A stretch of DNA of 64,000 nt from Tissierella sp. Yu-01 (GTDB lineage Bacteria; Bacillota; Clostridia; Tissierellales; Tissierellaceae), in assembly GCF_029537395.1 (NCBI RefSeq), contig NZ_CP120677.1, positions 310,001 to 374,000 on the forward strand. Reading direction: 5' to 3'. Both the position numbers and the translations under genes were made by a program. Below the pieces are notes generated by a model. It ran no database searches and was not told the origin of the DNA. It saw nothing but the letters and a program-made list of their open reading frames with translations. Below are positions 50,692 to 59,397 of the stretch, in pieces (the first letter of the stretch is position 1; the number at the start of each line of letters is the position of its first letter).

Positions 50692-51664
50692 TTTAATTGA
50701 TCGTTATGTCTATGCGGTTACAAGAAATTTACCTTCAAAAACAAAGGATGACGTCTGCAATGAATTATATACATTAATAGACGATATGCTTGAGAGCAGA
50801 TGTGGTGATATTCTCCCTACTGAAACAGAAATCAAGATCGTTCTAACAGAATTGGGAACGCCTTCAGAGCTTGCTTCAAAATATAACCCAGATGGGGATA
50901 GGTATTTGATAGGTCCAAATTACTATGAAAAATACAAGTTTTTACTAACAATAGTATTAGGGGCAACAGCTCTTGGTTTAGCTATCGCATCTATAGTTAC
51001 AGCTATAATTGATTCAAATGTTCCTTGGTATTTTGCTATTCCATCATGGTTTGGAATGCTTATAATGGGGCTACTTAATGGATTTGCATTTGTTACCTTG
51101 TTATTTGTTATATTTCAACGAAAAGGTATTGATGTAAAAATCAGTACTGATAATCTAGATAATTTACCTCCTGTACCTAAAAAGAAAGCAATAATACCTA
51201 AACATGAGTCCCTTATGGGAATATCAATATCAATAATATTTGCCATTTTATTTTTAATAGCACCTGAGATACTTGGAGTAGTATTTGTAAATGGAACTAG
51301 TTTCGTTCCTATTTTCAATACTGATGTTATAAAATCAATTTGGTATATAATCATAGCATTTGCTGCTTTAGGATTAATTCGTGATTGTTATAAGTTATAT
51401 GAAGGAAGATATACTAAAAGATTAGCAGCTGTAACAGTTGTTACTGATATTCTATCAGCAATTTTAACCTTTATATTCTTACTGGACAATAGAATAATTA
51501 ATGTGGATTTCTCATCGACTATCGTCAATTTATTTCAAGATGATGCTGAGTTTATATCAAATATTTTCTCAAGGTTTAATATATTTTTCCTATGTGTCAT
51601 ATTATTTGCCTTAACACTTGATATGGGAGTAACTGTTTTTAATGCTTTGAAATATGATAATTAG
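50681..51664 (+). CDS. HAAS-domain membrane protein
   Basis: The 327-residue protein has an N-terminal HAAS-type segment (RYVYAVTRNLPSKTKDDVCNELYTLI...LTELGTPSELASKY) of about 80 residues, then six hydrophobic segments. Such proteins are often coupled to PadR regulators, as here (11-base overlap), and may be released or modulated by the regulator. ATG 50681 follows GGAGGGTGA. A transport or signalling role is only inferred. Confidence 0.78.
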   Translation: MKNDLIDRYVYAVTRNLPSKTKDDVCNELYTLIDDMLESRCGDILPTETEIKIVLTELGTPSELASKYNPDGDRYLIGPNYYEKYKFLLTIVLGATALGLAIASIVTAIIDSNVPWYFAIPSWFGMLIMGLLNGFAFVTLLFVIFQRKGIDVKISTDNLDNLPPVPKKKAIIPKHESLMGISISIIFAILFLIAPEILGVVFVNGTSFVPIFNTDVIKSIWYIIIAFAALGLIRDCYKLYEGRYTKRLAAVTVVTDILSAILTFIFLLDNRIINVDFSSTIVNLFQDDAEFISNIFSRFNIFFLCVILFALTLDMGVTVFNALKYDN

Positions 51665-51749
51665 TATTTAAATTTTATCATTTATAGAAATTTTTTTCTA
51701 AATAATGGACATATTAACTTAATGAAATATATTAATTTGGAGGTTGAAT

Positions 51750-53663
51750 ATGTCTGAAAAAGTAAGTGAAAGATTAGAGGGACGTGTAAGCTATCACGAT
51801 TCAGTAGAAGAAATGCTTAAAAGGATAAGAGATGATGGCCTTTCAAGTGTATTCTCTAGATGGGGAGAACAGGAAAAGATACGTTGTAATTTTTGCCTAG
51901 AGGGGTTAAGCTGTCAGCTTTGTACACAGGGACCATGTAGAATTAGTGAAAAAGCTAAAGCATTTAGAGGGGTATGTGGTATAGGACCAGATGCCATGGC
52001 AATGAGAAACTTCCTAATGCGAAATATAATGGGAGCTGCTACATATGGGCATCATGCATTTGAGGCCTTTAGGACATTAAAGGCTACAGGAGAAGGCAAG
52101 ACATCCTTTAAGATTACGGATGTGGATAAGCTAAAGTGGATGTGCGAAAAGTTAGGTATCAATACAAATCAGGATACAAATAAATTGGCAATTGAACTGG
52201 CAGAGCTTCTTGATAGAGAAATGAAAACGAACCCGGACTATGAAAGCAAAATGGTTGAGGCATTTGCACCGAAGAAGAGAAAAGAAGTATGGAAAAATTT
52301 AAATATTTATCCTACTGGAGTAGAGCATGAGGTTCAAAATTGTATAGCAAGCTGTCTAACTAATGTAGACGGAGATCATGTATCTCTTGCTAAGAAAGCT
52401 CTTCGATTAGGTTTATCCACTATATATACTGCTCAAATTGGATTGGAAATGACTCAGGATATATTGTTTGGAACTCCTATGCCGCATGAAGTAGATGTTG
52501 ATTTAGGAATTATGGATCCAGACTACGTAAATATAGCCTTTAATGGTCACCAACCCTGGATAGGTGTAGCTACATTACAAAAGGCAAAGCAAGAAAAATA
52601 TCAGGAAATGGCTAAAAAAGCTGGAGCAAAGGGAATTCATATAGTTGGTTCAATTGAAACAGGACAGGAGATGCTTCAAAGATTCCCAGTTGATGATGTT
52701 TTTGTAGGACTTATGGGTAATTGGTTAGCTATTGAGCCTTTCCTAGCAACAGGAACAGTAGACGCTCTTGTAATGGAGGAAAACTGTTCACCACCACATA
52801 TTGACCAATATGCAGAAAAATATCAGGTATCATTGATTAGTGTTAGTACTATTATTGGAGTACCAGGTACTGATCATCATATGCCATATTATCCAGCTAA
52901 AGCAGATGAAATGGCTGATAAATGTATAAATGTTGCCGTAGAGAACTTTAAAAAGAGACATGGAAATATTGAACCTATGGTCCCAAAACATAAGAAAAAG
53001 GCCATAGCAGGTTTCTCAACAGAAGCTGTCTTAAAAGCTATTAATAATGATTTAAGTGTCTTAGTAGATGTTATAGCAAATGGTCAAATCAAAGGAGTGG
53101 TAGCATTAGCAAACTGTGCTACATTAAGAAATGGTCCTCATGACTGGAATACTGTAAACATTACAAAGGAACTAATAAAAAGAGATATATTGGTAGTTGC
53201 AGGAGGTTGTGGTAATCACGGACTTGAAGTAGCTGGTATGTGCAATATGGATGCAGTCGAATTAGCTGGAGATGGATTAAAGGGAGTTTGTAAAGCTTTG
53301 GGAATACCACCAGTACTAAGTTTTGGTACTTGTACAGATACAGGAAGAATATCAATGCTTGTTACTGCTTTAGCTGACCACTTAGATGTTGATATATCGG
53401 ATTTACCAATAGCTGTAACAGCCCCAGAATGGATGGAGCAAAAGGCTACTATAGATGGTATATTTGCAGTAGCATATGGAGCATATACACATTTATCTCC
53501 AACTCCATTTATCACAGGAGCACCAGAACTGGTTAAATTATTAACTGAAGATGTTGAGGCTCTAACGGGAGGAAAGGTTGCATTAGGAGATGACCCAGAA
53601 GAGGCAGCCAAGGATATAGAAGCTCACATTATAAGCAAGCGTCAAAAGATGGGACTTAAATAG
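51750..53663 (+). CDS. CODH-fold Fe-S protein with Glu in place of C-cluster Cys (CooS-V/hybrid-cluster-like)
   Basis: The 637-residue protein aligns over its full length with anaerobic CO dehydrogenase CooS. The N-terminal cysteines for the B and D clusters are C46, C49, C55, C58, C63, C76. C-cluster candidates are His267 (NGHQP), Cys346, Cys456, Cys487, Cys528, plus catalytic Lys565. However the position of classical Cys295 (GICCTGNE in CODH-II) is Glu303 in GSIETGQE. Hybrid cluster proteins use Glu there. The D-cluster Cys spacing also differs. No CooF, CooC or ACS genes adjoin. CO oxidation is doubtful; a hydroxylamine-reductase-like or other redox role is possible. Confidence 0.88.
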   Translation: MSEKVSERLEGRVSYHDSVEEMLKRIRDDGLSSVFSRWGEQEKIRCNFCLEGLSCQLCTQGPCRISEKAKAFRGVCGIGPDAMAMRNFLMRNIMGAATYGHHAFEAFRTLKATGEGKTSFKITDVDKLKWMCEKLGINTNQDTNKLAIELAELLDREMKTNPDYESKMVEAFAPKKRKEVWKNLNIYPTGVEHEVQNCIASCLTNVDGDHVSLAKKALRLGLSTIYTAQIGLEMTQDILFGTPMPHEVDVDLGIMDPDYVNIAFNGHQPWIGVATLQKAKQEKYQEMAKKAGAKGIHIVGSIETGQEMLQRFPVDDVFVGLMGNWLAIEPFLATGTVDALVMEENCSPPHIDQYAEKYQVSLISVSTIIGVPGTDHHMPYYPAKADEMADKCINVAVENFKKRHGNIEPMVPKHKKKAIAGFSTEAVLKAINNDLSVLVDVIANGQIKGVVALANCATLRNGPHDWNTVNITKELIKRDILVVAGGCGNHGLEVAGMCNMDAVELAGDGLKGVCKALGIPPVLSFGTCTDTGRISMLVTALADHLDVDISDLPIAVTAPEWMEQKATIDGIFAVAYGAYTHLSPTPFITGAPELVKLLTEDVEALTGGKVALGDDPEEAAKDIEAHIISKRQKMGLK

Positions 53664-53667
53664 ATAC

Positions 53668-53698
53668 AAAAAAGCTAGAGTGCGCCTCTAGCTTTTAT
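53668..53698 (+). terminator. Bidirectional terminator between cooS-like and gerC genes
   Basis: AAAAAAGCTAGAG, GCGC-type loop, CTCTAGCTTTTATT; usable from both strands. Confidence 0.82.
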
Positions 53699-54819
53699 TA
53701 TTCTAATGTATTGGTGATATTTTGACTTCCATCTAGTGTAATAGAAGTATTGACTTTAATATTTACACTTTTAAATATATCATCTTCAAATTCCATTTTA
53801 GGGTATTTTCTATTAAGTTTTAATTTTACATCTAAAATATCAATTCCCTTATCTTGATATTTTTTATAAAAATCTTCACATTTTTTATTGACTTCTTCTT
53901 GAGCTTCTTTTATAACTATTCCTCTAACATTTTTCTTTAACAAATCCAGCTTACCAACTACAGAATGTATAGTGCAGTACATTTTAAGATCATAAATAAG
54001 GGTTAATTCACCATCAATGGATTCGATTCTCTCCTCAATCCTTGTTAGAAGTAAACTCAATGCAACTTTAGCCCCAGTATCTGGGTATATTATATCAAAA
54101 ACTCCTTTCATGTTCTTATCTTTAAGAAATAGTATTTTATATACAGGTACTTCTTCCTTATCTACTGTGTCAACCATTTTATTATCCTTCATAACAGCTG
54201 CACCCGACACAATCAATCTGCTTTCAGTAGGCATCTTTGATATGCTAATAATAGGTAAAAGACTGATTCTACTTCCTTTTAGTCTCTCGTTTAAATAGGC
54301 ATTTGATCTTATAGAAAGTACTCTTGATTCTTCTTCTTGAAATATGAATATATCCTCTAACCAGATACCCAAGAATTTTTCATCTGACATCTGAGTATTC
54401 ATAAATTCTACAGGATCAGCATCAGTTATGAAAAGGAATAGTTTATTGGTTATATTTTGATCTCTCTCTATGAAATCAAGATCTTCCTCAATTCCATTTC
54501 TAGCCATTTTTTCAGTAAAACCTATGGCTCTTGTCAAGTCATATTTAATCGGATAAGTTGCTGAGCCTTGAATATTTGTAAATGCTTCATTAGAACTGCT
54601 CCCTTTACCTTTTAAAACAATTCTACTGACTATTCCTCCTTGTTCTGAATCACCCCGATCTGAGACAAAATACTCCGCGTATAGCGAAACATTACTATCG
54701 GCTTCTTTATCAAGAATTTCAAAAGTGGAAAAATAAACTCTATTCATATCTGCATAGGAAAAGCAACCTGTTATGAAAAGGATCGAAGCAATAATTATTA
54801 ATAGTAGTTTTTTTTTCAT
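53698..54819 (-). CDS. Ger(x)C-family spore germination lipoprotein
   Basis: The 373-residue lipoprotein has lipobox FITGC (Cys19) and the Ger(x)C layout. The N-terminal domain includes SRISLLPIISISK. The C-terminal domain reads ...VRGIVIKEAQEEVNKKCEDFYKKYQDKGIDILDVKLKLNRKYPKMEFEDDIF. It is the C subunit of a spore nutrient receptor in the inner spore membrane. Its start overlaps the gerA stop. Confidence 0.92.
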   Translation of the reverse strand: MKKKLLLIIIASILFITGCFSYADMNRVYFSTFEILDKEADSNVSLYAEYFVSDRGDSEQGGIVSRIVLKGKGSSSNEAFTNIQGSATYPIKYDLTRAIGFTEKMARNGIEEDLDFIERDQNITNKLFLFITDADPVEFMNTQMSDEKFLGIWLEDIFIFQEEESRVLSIRSNAYLNERLKGSRISLLPIISISKMPTESRLIVSGAAVMKDNKMVDTVDKEEVPVYKILFLKDKNMKGVFDIIYPDTGAKVALSLLLTRIEERIESIDGELTLIYDLKMYCTIHSVVGKLDLLKKNVRGIVIKEAQEEVNKKCEDFYKKYQDKGIDILDVKLKLNRKYPKMEFEDDIFKSVNIKVNTSITLDGSQNITNTLE

Positions 54820-56219
54820 TGTTTATCTTCCTTTAACATATTGTTTGTTATTTCAGATAGATATCCTCTGTAAGTATAATCTTTAAACTTAAAGCTTTTC
54901 CTTGTGCCCATTGGGTACAGATATGGATATCCGCAACTGTCTAAATTTGCAATATGTGCTACAAACAGAACGAAGCCAGTATAAAAACCTGGAAGGCCTA
55001 AGCTGGCTGAGAAAAAAATTAAAATTATATTCCAGGTGAATACAGCAATATAAACTTTAGGGATTAAATATGAGCTAATAGATGTTATCCCAACTACTAC
55101 AACTGTCATTTGGGATGCTAGACCTGAACGTACAGCAGCATCACCTAAAATTAACGCGCCTACAATACTTAATGTAGAGCCTAGGGGCTGCGGGAGTCTG
55201 ACTGCAGCTTCTCTAATAATCTGAAAAAGGAATAGCATGAACAACATCTCAATAACAGTTGGAACTGGTACGCCTGCCCTTAATATTGCCATTTTGAATA
55301 AAAATATTGATGGAATTAACCTGAAATGGTGTGTAACAAGGGCTAAATAAAACCCTGGTAATAATGTAGATAAAAGAAATGCAGCAAATCTTAATGCTCT
55401 ACCTATATTTCCCATGAAGATATTCATAGTGTAATCATCAGTTGCCATAAAGTTTTCTATAAAAAAATAAGGTGCTGATATTGCAAAAGGAGTGCCATCA
55501 AGCATGACAACAACTTTACCTTCAGCTAGTTTTGAAGCTGAAATATCAGGTTTTTCAGTATATCCAATTGTATCAAATGGACTCCATTTTGACTTAAGTT
55601 TTTCTTCAAGGGTATTTGTATAAAATACAAAATCTTGTTTGCTTACTTCTTTTATTTTTTCTTTGATATATGATACAAGCTCTACAGGAGACTCACCCTC
55701 TAAATAGAGCATTGCAACATCTGTTTTAGAATCCTTGCCAAGAGAAAATATCTCAACTTTTAAATCAGGAGTTTTTATTCTTCTTCTAATGGAAGATATA
55801 TTTACCTGCAAACTTTCTACAAAACCTTCTCTAGGCCCTTTGATTACGGTTTCAGTTTCAGACTTTTCAACACTTCTAAAACTGAATCCTTTAACTTCAC
55901 AAGTAATTACTTCGCTAAATGATGAAAAGAATATTAAAATATTTCCACTAAGAACTTGTGTAATTGCATCGTTTAATTTGTTAATTGTAGTCGCTGAACT
56001 TAATAAAATAATATCATTAATAACCTCTTCTACATTGCAAATATTTTTATCATATGTTAAAAGTGGTTTTATTATAAATTCACTCATAAGCTCTATATTT
56101 GTTATGCTTTCTATATAGACTAGAGTAAAAAACTGACTACCACATTTATATTCTCTATAATTAACATCATGAATATTTTCAAGTCTTTTTCTTACAGTTT
56201 CTAAATTTAATTTTGACAT
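54816..56219 (-). CDS. GerA-family spore germination receptor subunit A
   Basis: The 467-residue protein has a soluble N-terminal part of about 240 residues and a membrane part with about five segments, with the motifs GPREGFVESLQVNISSIRRRIKTPDLKVE and GDAAVRSGLASQMTVVVVGITSISSYLIPKVY. These are diagnostic for GerA. ATG 56219 is used, since an upstream GTG lies inside the GGGTGA site. It runs divergent from gerB with a 143-bp gap between starts, which must hold promoters for both (likely sporulation sigma-G type, not clearly readable). Confidence 0.93.
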   Translation of the reverse strand: MSKLNLETVRKRLENIHDVNYREYKCGSQFFTLVYIESITNIELMSEFIIKPLLTYDKNICNVEEVINDIILLSSATTINKLNDAITQVLSGNILIFFSSFSEVITCEVKGFSFRSVEKSETETVIKGPREGFVESLQVNISSIRRRIKTPDLKVEIFSLGKDSKTDVAMLYLEGESPVELVSYIKEKIKEVSKQDFVFYTNTLEEKLKSKWSPFDTIGYTEKPDISASKLAEGKVVVMLDGTPFAISAPYFFIENFMATDDYTMNIFMGNIGRALRFAAFLLSTLLPGFYLALVTHHFRLIPSIFLFKMAILRAGVPVPTVIEMLFMLFLFQIIREAAVRLPQPLGSTLSIVGALILGDAAVRSGLASQMTVVVVGITSISSYLIPKVYIAVFTWNIILIFFSASLGLPGFYTGFVLFVAHIANLDSCGYPYLYPMGTRKSFKFKDYTYRGYLSEITNNMLKEDKQ

Positions 56220-56362
56220 ACATATCACCCAATATTATTCTTTCAGATTATTTTCAAAACTATCCATAATAATAAACATAATTGGATATATTATTATTTG
56301 TTTTGTCAATAATAGTATTGGTGGAATGTTATGGAAATAATATAATAATAAGGATGATAATT

Positions 56363-57466
56363 ATGGATAGGTTTAATTCTGGGCATTTAATTTTTATTAT
56401 CTTAGGGGTTAGCATCGTTTCTATGAAAACATATCCCAAGGTTTTTCTAGAAAATGGATTGAGAGATAGTTGGATAGCAGTAATAATTTCTTCCATTTTA
56501 ATCTTTTTCTTCTATTTATTTATCATAAAAGTATGGAAAAATTCTGAGGAAAAAAGTTTTGTAAGGATTTATAAATATACTCTAGGTAAGAAATTGGGCA
56601 ATGTATTTATTTTTTTATTTATATTGACATTATTTATGACCCTTATAGAATGTGCTTCAGTTGAAATTGACTCAATGCATCAGAATATGCTTCTAAGCAC
56701 ACCTAAATGGTTTTTTCTGATATTCCTCGTAATACCTGCAATGTTTGTGGTAAGTAAGCATATAGTAGCGATTAGTATAGTAGCCATTATAGGTATAATA
56801 TTAATCATGATAGCAGGAATCAATTTAGGAATATTGACAAGTGGATATAAAGATATTAGAATGCTTACACCAATTTTTGAGGATGGTATAACGTGGAATT
56901 TCATAATTTCTATAATTGAAACTTTAGGATTATATGGATTTGTTTCTATATCATTACCGTACCTATCAAATGTAGAGGATAAAAGAAATAAAATAACAAG
57001 AGATAGCATTATTGCGTTAATAATATTGGTACAGATGGAGATCGTGTCTACATCTGGTATATTAATGACCTTTACACCTGCTAGGGCGATTTCTATGAAT
57101 TATCCTAAGTTATTACAGACCCAGATGGTAAGTTATTTTCAATTTTTAGACTTTGGTGAACTATATGTAATGTTACAAATTGTAGGTGGTTGGCTTTTAA
57201 AATACATACTTACATTTTACGCTATTTTAATTATTTTAAGAGATTATAAGATAGGTAAGAAGACAGAAAGGTTTCTTGTATATATTATAAGTATAATTGT
57301 TTTTATTGCTTCAATTTTTGTATCTAGAAATTCATTTAAAATGTTTGAATTACTAAACGTATTCCAATATATAAGTCTATTTAATTTTGTAATAATACCC
57401 TTTATAGTTTTTTCTATATTAGGAGTTAAAAATTTAAAAGAAAAAGTAAACAATAGCAGCTCTTGA
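56363..57466 (+). CDS. GerB-family endospore germination permease
   Basis: The 367-residue protein with about ten TM segments begins DRFNSGHLIFIILGVSIVSMKTYPKVF, the usual GerB N-terminus of the spore germination amino-acid-permease group. It would form the ligand-binding membrane subunit of a nutrient receptor with the divergent gerA and gerC. ATG 56363 follows AAGGATGAT; the longer frame from 56282 adds an atypical hydrophobic lead. Separation of B onto the opposite strand is unusual. Confidence 0.88.
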   Translation: MDRFNSGHLIFIILGVSIVSMKTYPKVFLENGLRDSWIAVIISSILIFFFYLFIIKVWKNSEEKSFVRIYKYTLGKKLGNVFIFLFILTLFMTLIECASVEIDSMHQNMLLSTPKWFFLIFLVIPAMFVVSKHIVAISIVAIIGIILIMIAGINLGILTSGYKDIRMLTPIFEDGITWNFIISIIETLGLYGFVSISLPYLSNVEDKRNKITRDSIIALIILVQMEIVSTSGILMTFTPARAISMNYPKLLQTQMVSYFQFLDFGELYVMLQIVGGWLLKYILTFYAILIILRDYKIGKKTERFLVYIISIIVFIASIFVSRNSFKMFELLNVFQYISLFNFVIIPFIVFSILGVKNLKEKVNNSSS

Positions 57467-57478
57467 TGAGCTGCTTTA
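57455..57478 (+). terminator. Hairpin at the end of gerB
   Basis: AGCAGCTC and GAGCTGCT around TTGAT, overlapping the gerB stop and followed by TTTAAA. A weak terminator, also usable by the convergent small gene. Confidence 0.6.
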
Positions 57479-57487
57479 AACATACTT

Positions 57488-57712
57488 CTACTTATCTTGA
57501 ACCTGCCATGTACCATCATTTGAACATATATATTTTCTACCATCTTCATTTATGATTACTGAGCCTACACCGTGATTTTGTCCATCATATATACAGGATA
57601 CATCGTTGTTTTGCTCAGTTGTTTTTTGTGATGATATAATTCTACCAGGTGCTGAAATTATGTTTATATCCCTTACTTTCTCCATCTCTTTATCAGTTAC
57701 TTTGCTTTTCAT
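57488..57712 (-). CDS. DUF1496-like small protein
   Basis: The 74-residue cytoplasmic protein has a C-terminal core CIYDGQNHGVGSVIINEDGRKYIC and then NDGTWQ, matching the Cys-aromatic-DGQ...GS...G-x-x-x-C-x-x-DG-x-W pattern of DUF1496. It follows a GAGGTGA ribosome site. No signal peptide. The two Cys may bind metal or form a disulfide. Function unknown. Confidence 0.72.
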   Translation of the reverse strand: MKSKVTDKEMEKVRDINIISAPGRIISSQKTTEQNNDVSCIYDGQNHGVGSVIINEDGRKYICSNDGTWQVQDK

Positions 57713-57853
57713 ATTTTCACCTCTTATAAAATTTTAACCATAATAAAATTATGCTCAAAAAATTTATTTAAATGCTTAAACTTATTTTTATAATTAAATT
57801 ATCTAAGTATAATTAGTTAATAAATATAAATAATATATTTAGAGGTGAGTATT

Positions 57854-58099
57854 TTGTTGAGAGTCCAAAGATATGTCAATGAAATAAATAGGATAATAGA
57901 TAAAACAGATAGATATGGAAAAGAAATAAATATAATCGGAAAATATTTACGACAAAATATAAATAATAATATTAAAAATTATCTGGAAATGATTATAGAT
58001 AGAAGAGAGCTTACAGTTGAAGAGTTAAAAATTATTATCGCAGAATTTAGTGAGTATATAGATGATAGTTTAGTAACGGAATATTTTGGTCAAGGTTAA
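57854..58099 (+). CDS. Small helical protein of unknown function
   Basis: The frame encodes about 81 residues, mostly helix: basic N-terminal half (VNEINRIIDKTDRYGKEINII), then NNNIKNYLEMIIDRRELTVEELKIIIAEFSEYIDDSLV. AGAGGTGA at 57841 is 6 bases before TTG 57854. I do not recognise a family. It lies in a group of small genes near the germination cluster. Confidence 0.55.
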   Translation: MLRVQRYVNEINRIIDKTDRYGKEINIIGKYLRQNINNNIKNYLEMIIDRRELTVEELKIIIAEFSEYIDDSLVTEYFGQG

Positions 58100-58171
58100 A
58101 AATAAATTAGGAATATTTTATAAATAATCGTAGATAATAATCTTAAAATACTAGAAGAAAAAGGTGAATAT

Positions 58172-58456
58172 ATGAAAAAATATTTAGCGATTTTAATGGC
58201 AGTTATATTAGTAATGGCTTTTACTGTTGGTTGTGCACCGGAAGAGACTCCTCAAGAAGAGACTCCGGTTGAAGACATGACTAATCCTGAAACACCAAAT
58301 GGTATGGAGGAACCAGGAGATATGGAGAATCCAGGAGAAATAGAAGGCCCTGGAGATGGTACTAATCCAAGTGGAAATAATGAAGATTTAGATAATCCTA
58401 CAGATACAGAAGGCACACCTTCTGGTAGTATTAAAAAATTGCAATACTTATGTTAA
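58172..58456 (+). CDS. Short acidic lipoprotein with P/G/E repeats
   Basis: The 94-residue protein has a lipoprotein signal (VGC, Cys21) followed by a low-complexity tail rich in Glu, Pro, Gly, Asn and Thr (PEETPQEETPVEDM, GEIEGPGDGTN). No folded domain is seen. It may be a surface spacer or the remains of a longer lipoprotein that lost its C-terminal domain. A terminator directly follows. Confidence 0.65.
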   Translation: MKKYLAILMAVILVMAFTVGCAPEETPQEETPVEDMTNPETPNGMEEPGDMENPGEIEGPGDGTNPSGNNEDLDNPTDTEGTPSGSIKKLQYLC

Positions 58457-58460
58457 TAGA

Positions 58461-58490
58461 TAACCTTCTCTTTGGAGAAGGTTATTTTTA
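58461..58490 (+). terminator. Rho-independent terminator
   Basis: TAACCTTCTC, TTT loop, GGAGAAGGTTA, then TTTTTA. Confidence 0.85.
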
Positions 58491-58575
58491 TGCGTAGATA
58501 AAAGGCTTTAGTTAAATTTACCATAATGCTATAATAATCATGAGATTAATTAAATGCAAAGGAGAAGAAAGTATT

Positions 58576-59397
58576 ATGGATAAAGACCAGTTAGATTATA
58601 TGCAGCCAATTAAAGTAGCGGATGGTATATACTGGGTAGGCTTTGCTGATGATAATGCAGGGCTATATTGTAATCCTTATATAATTATTGAGGATGATGA
58701 AGCAGTATTAATAGATGCAGGAAGCAGAGATGAATTTAGTACCGTAATGCTTAAAATACTTAGATTAGGTGTTAATCCAAAGAGCATAAAAAGGTTAATA
58801 TATCAACATTCAGATCCTGATTTATGCGCCAGCATACCTCAGTTTGAAGCCATAATTGATAGTAATGAATTAAAAATAATTTCACATAAAAAGGAGATTG
58901 TATTTATAAATTATTATTCATCACGAACCGAAAAGCTTTGCATTGAAGATTTAAGCTATGAATACAATTTTAAAAGTGGCAGAAAGTTAAAATTTATAAG
59001 GACACCGTATTCTCATGCACCAGGTAGCTTCATGACCTATGATTTAAAGACAAAGACTCTGTTTACAAGTGATATCTTTGGAAGCTTTGATAAGAATTGG
59101 AGTTTATATAAACCTCTACCAAAAGAGTGTCAGAGCTGTAGTCCTCAAAAATTTTGTGTAGCTAAGGATAAAGAATGTAGGATTAATGAGATAATAAGGT
59201 TTCATCAAAACACTATGAATTCTGCAAAGGCATTAAGGTATGCTTTAGATCAAATAGAAGCCTTAGATGTAGAACTGATAGCACCGCAACACGGTAGTCT
59301 AATAGATAGAGAATATGATAAAACAATAATTATTAAGCATTTAAGAGCATTAGAGAATATTGGGTTTGATTATTTTATGCAGAGGGAAATTAAATGA
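58576..59397 (+). CDS. ODP-type metallo-beta-lactamase-fold protein (diiron sensor)
   Basis: The 273-residue protein belongs to the oxygen-binding diiron (ODP/FprA-like) branch. Ligand candidates are His78, Asp80, Asp82, His147, Asp166 and His239, at nearly the FprA positions; Asp80 takes the place of Glu. No flavodoxin domain follows, so it cannot reduce O2 or NO alone. A Cys cluster C185-C188-C194-C201 may hold an Fe-S or zinc centre. ATG 58576 lies 8 bases after GGAGAAG. It overlaps the HD-GYP gene by four bases, so sensing by this protein may direct c-di-GMP breakdown. Confidence 0.85.
   Translation: MDKDQLDYMQPIKVADGIYWVGFADDNAGLYCNPYIIIEDDEAVLIDAGSRDEFSTVMLKILRLGVNPKSIKRLIYQHSDPDLCASIPQFEAIIDSNELKIISHKKEIVFINYYSSRTEKLCIEDLSYEYNFKSGRKLKFIRTPYSHAPGSFMTYDLKTKTLFTSDIFGSFDKNWSLYKPLPKECQSCSPQKFCVAKDKECRINEIIRFHQNTMNSAKALRYALDQIEALDVELIAPQHGSLIDREYDKTIIIKHLRALENIGFDYFMQREIK

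Noticed and set aside
53216-53611. 131-residue minus-strand frame inside the cooS-like gene
   Set aside because: Shadow of a strongly conserved coding region on the plus strand.
51750-53663. Simple annotation as CO dehydrogenase of the Wood-Ljungdahl pathway
   Set aside because: Missing Cys295 equivalent (Glu303), unusual D-cluster spacing and no ACS or CooF genes nearby make this unsafe.
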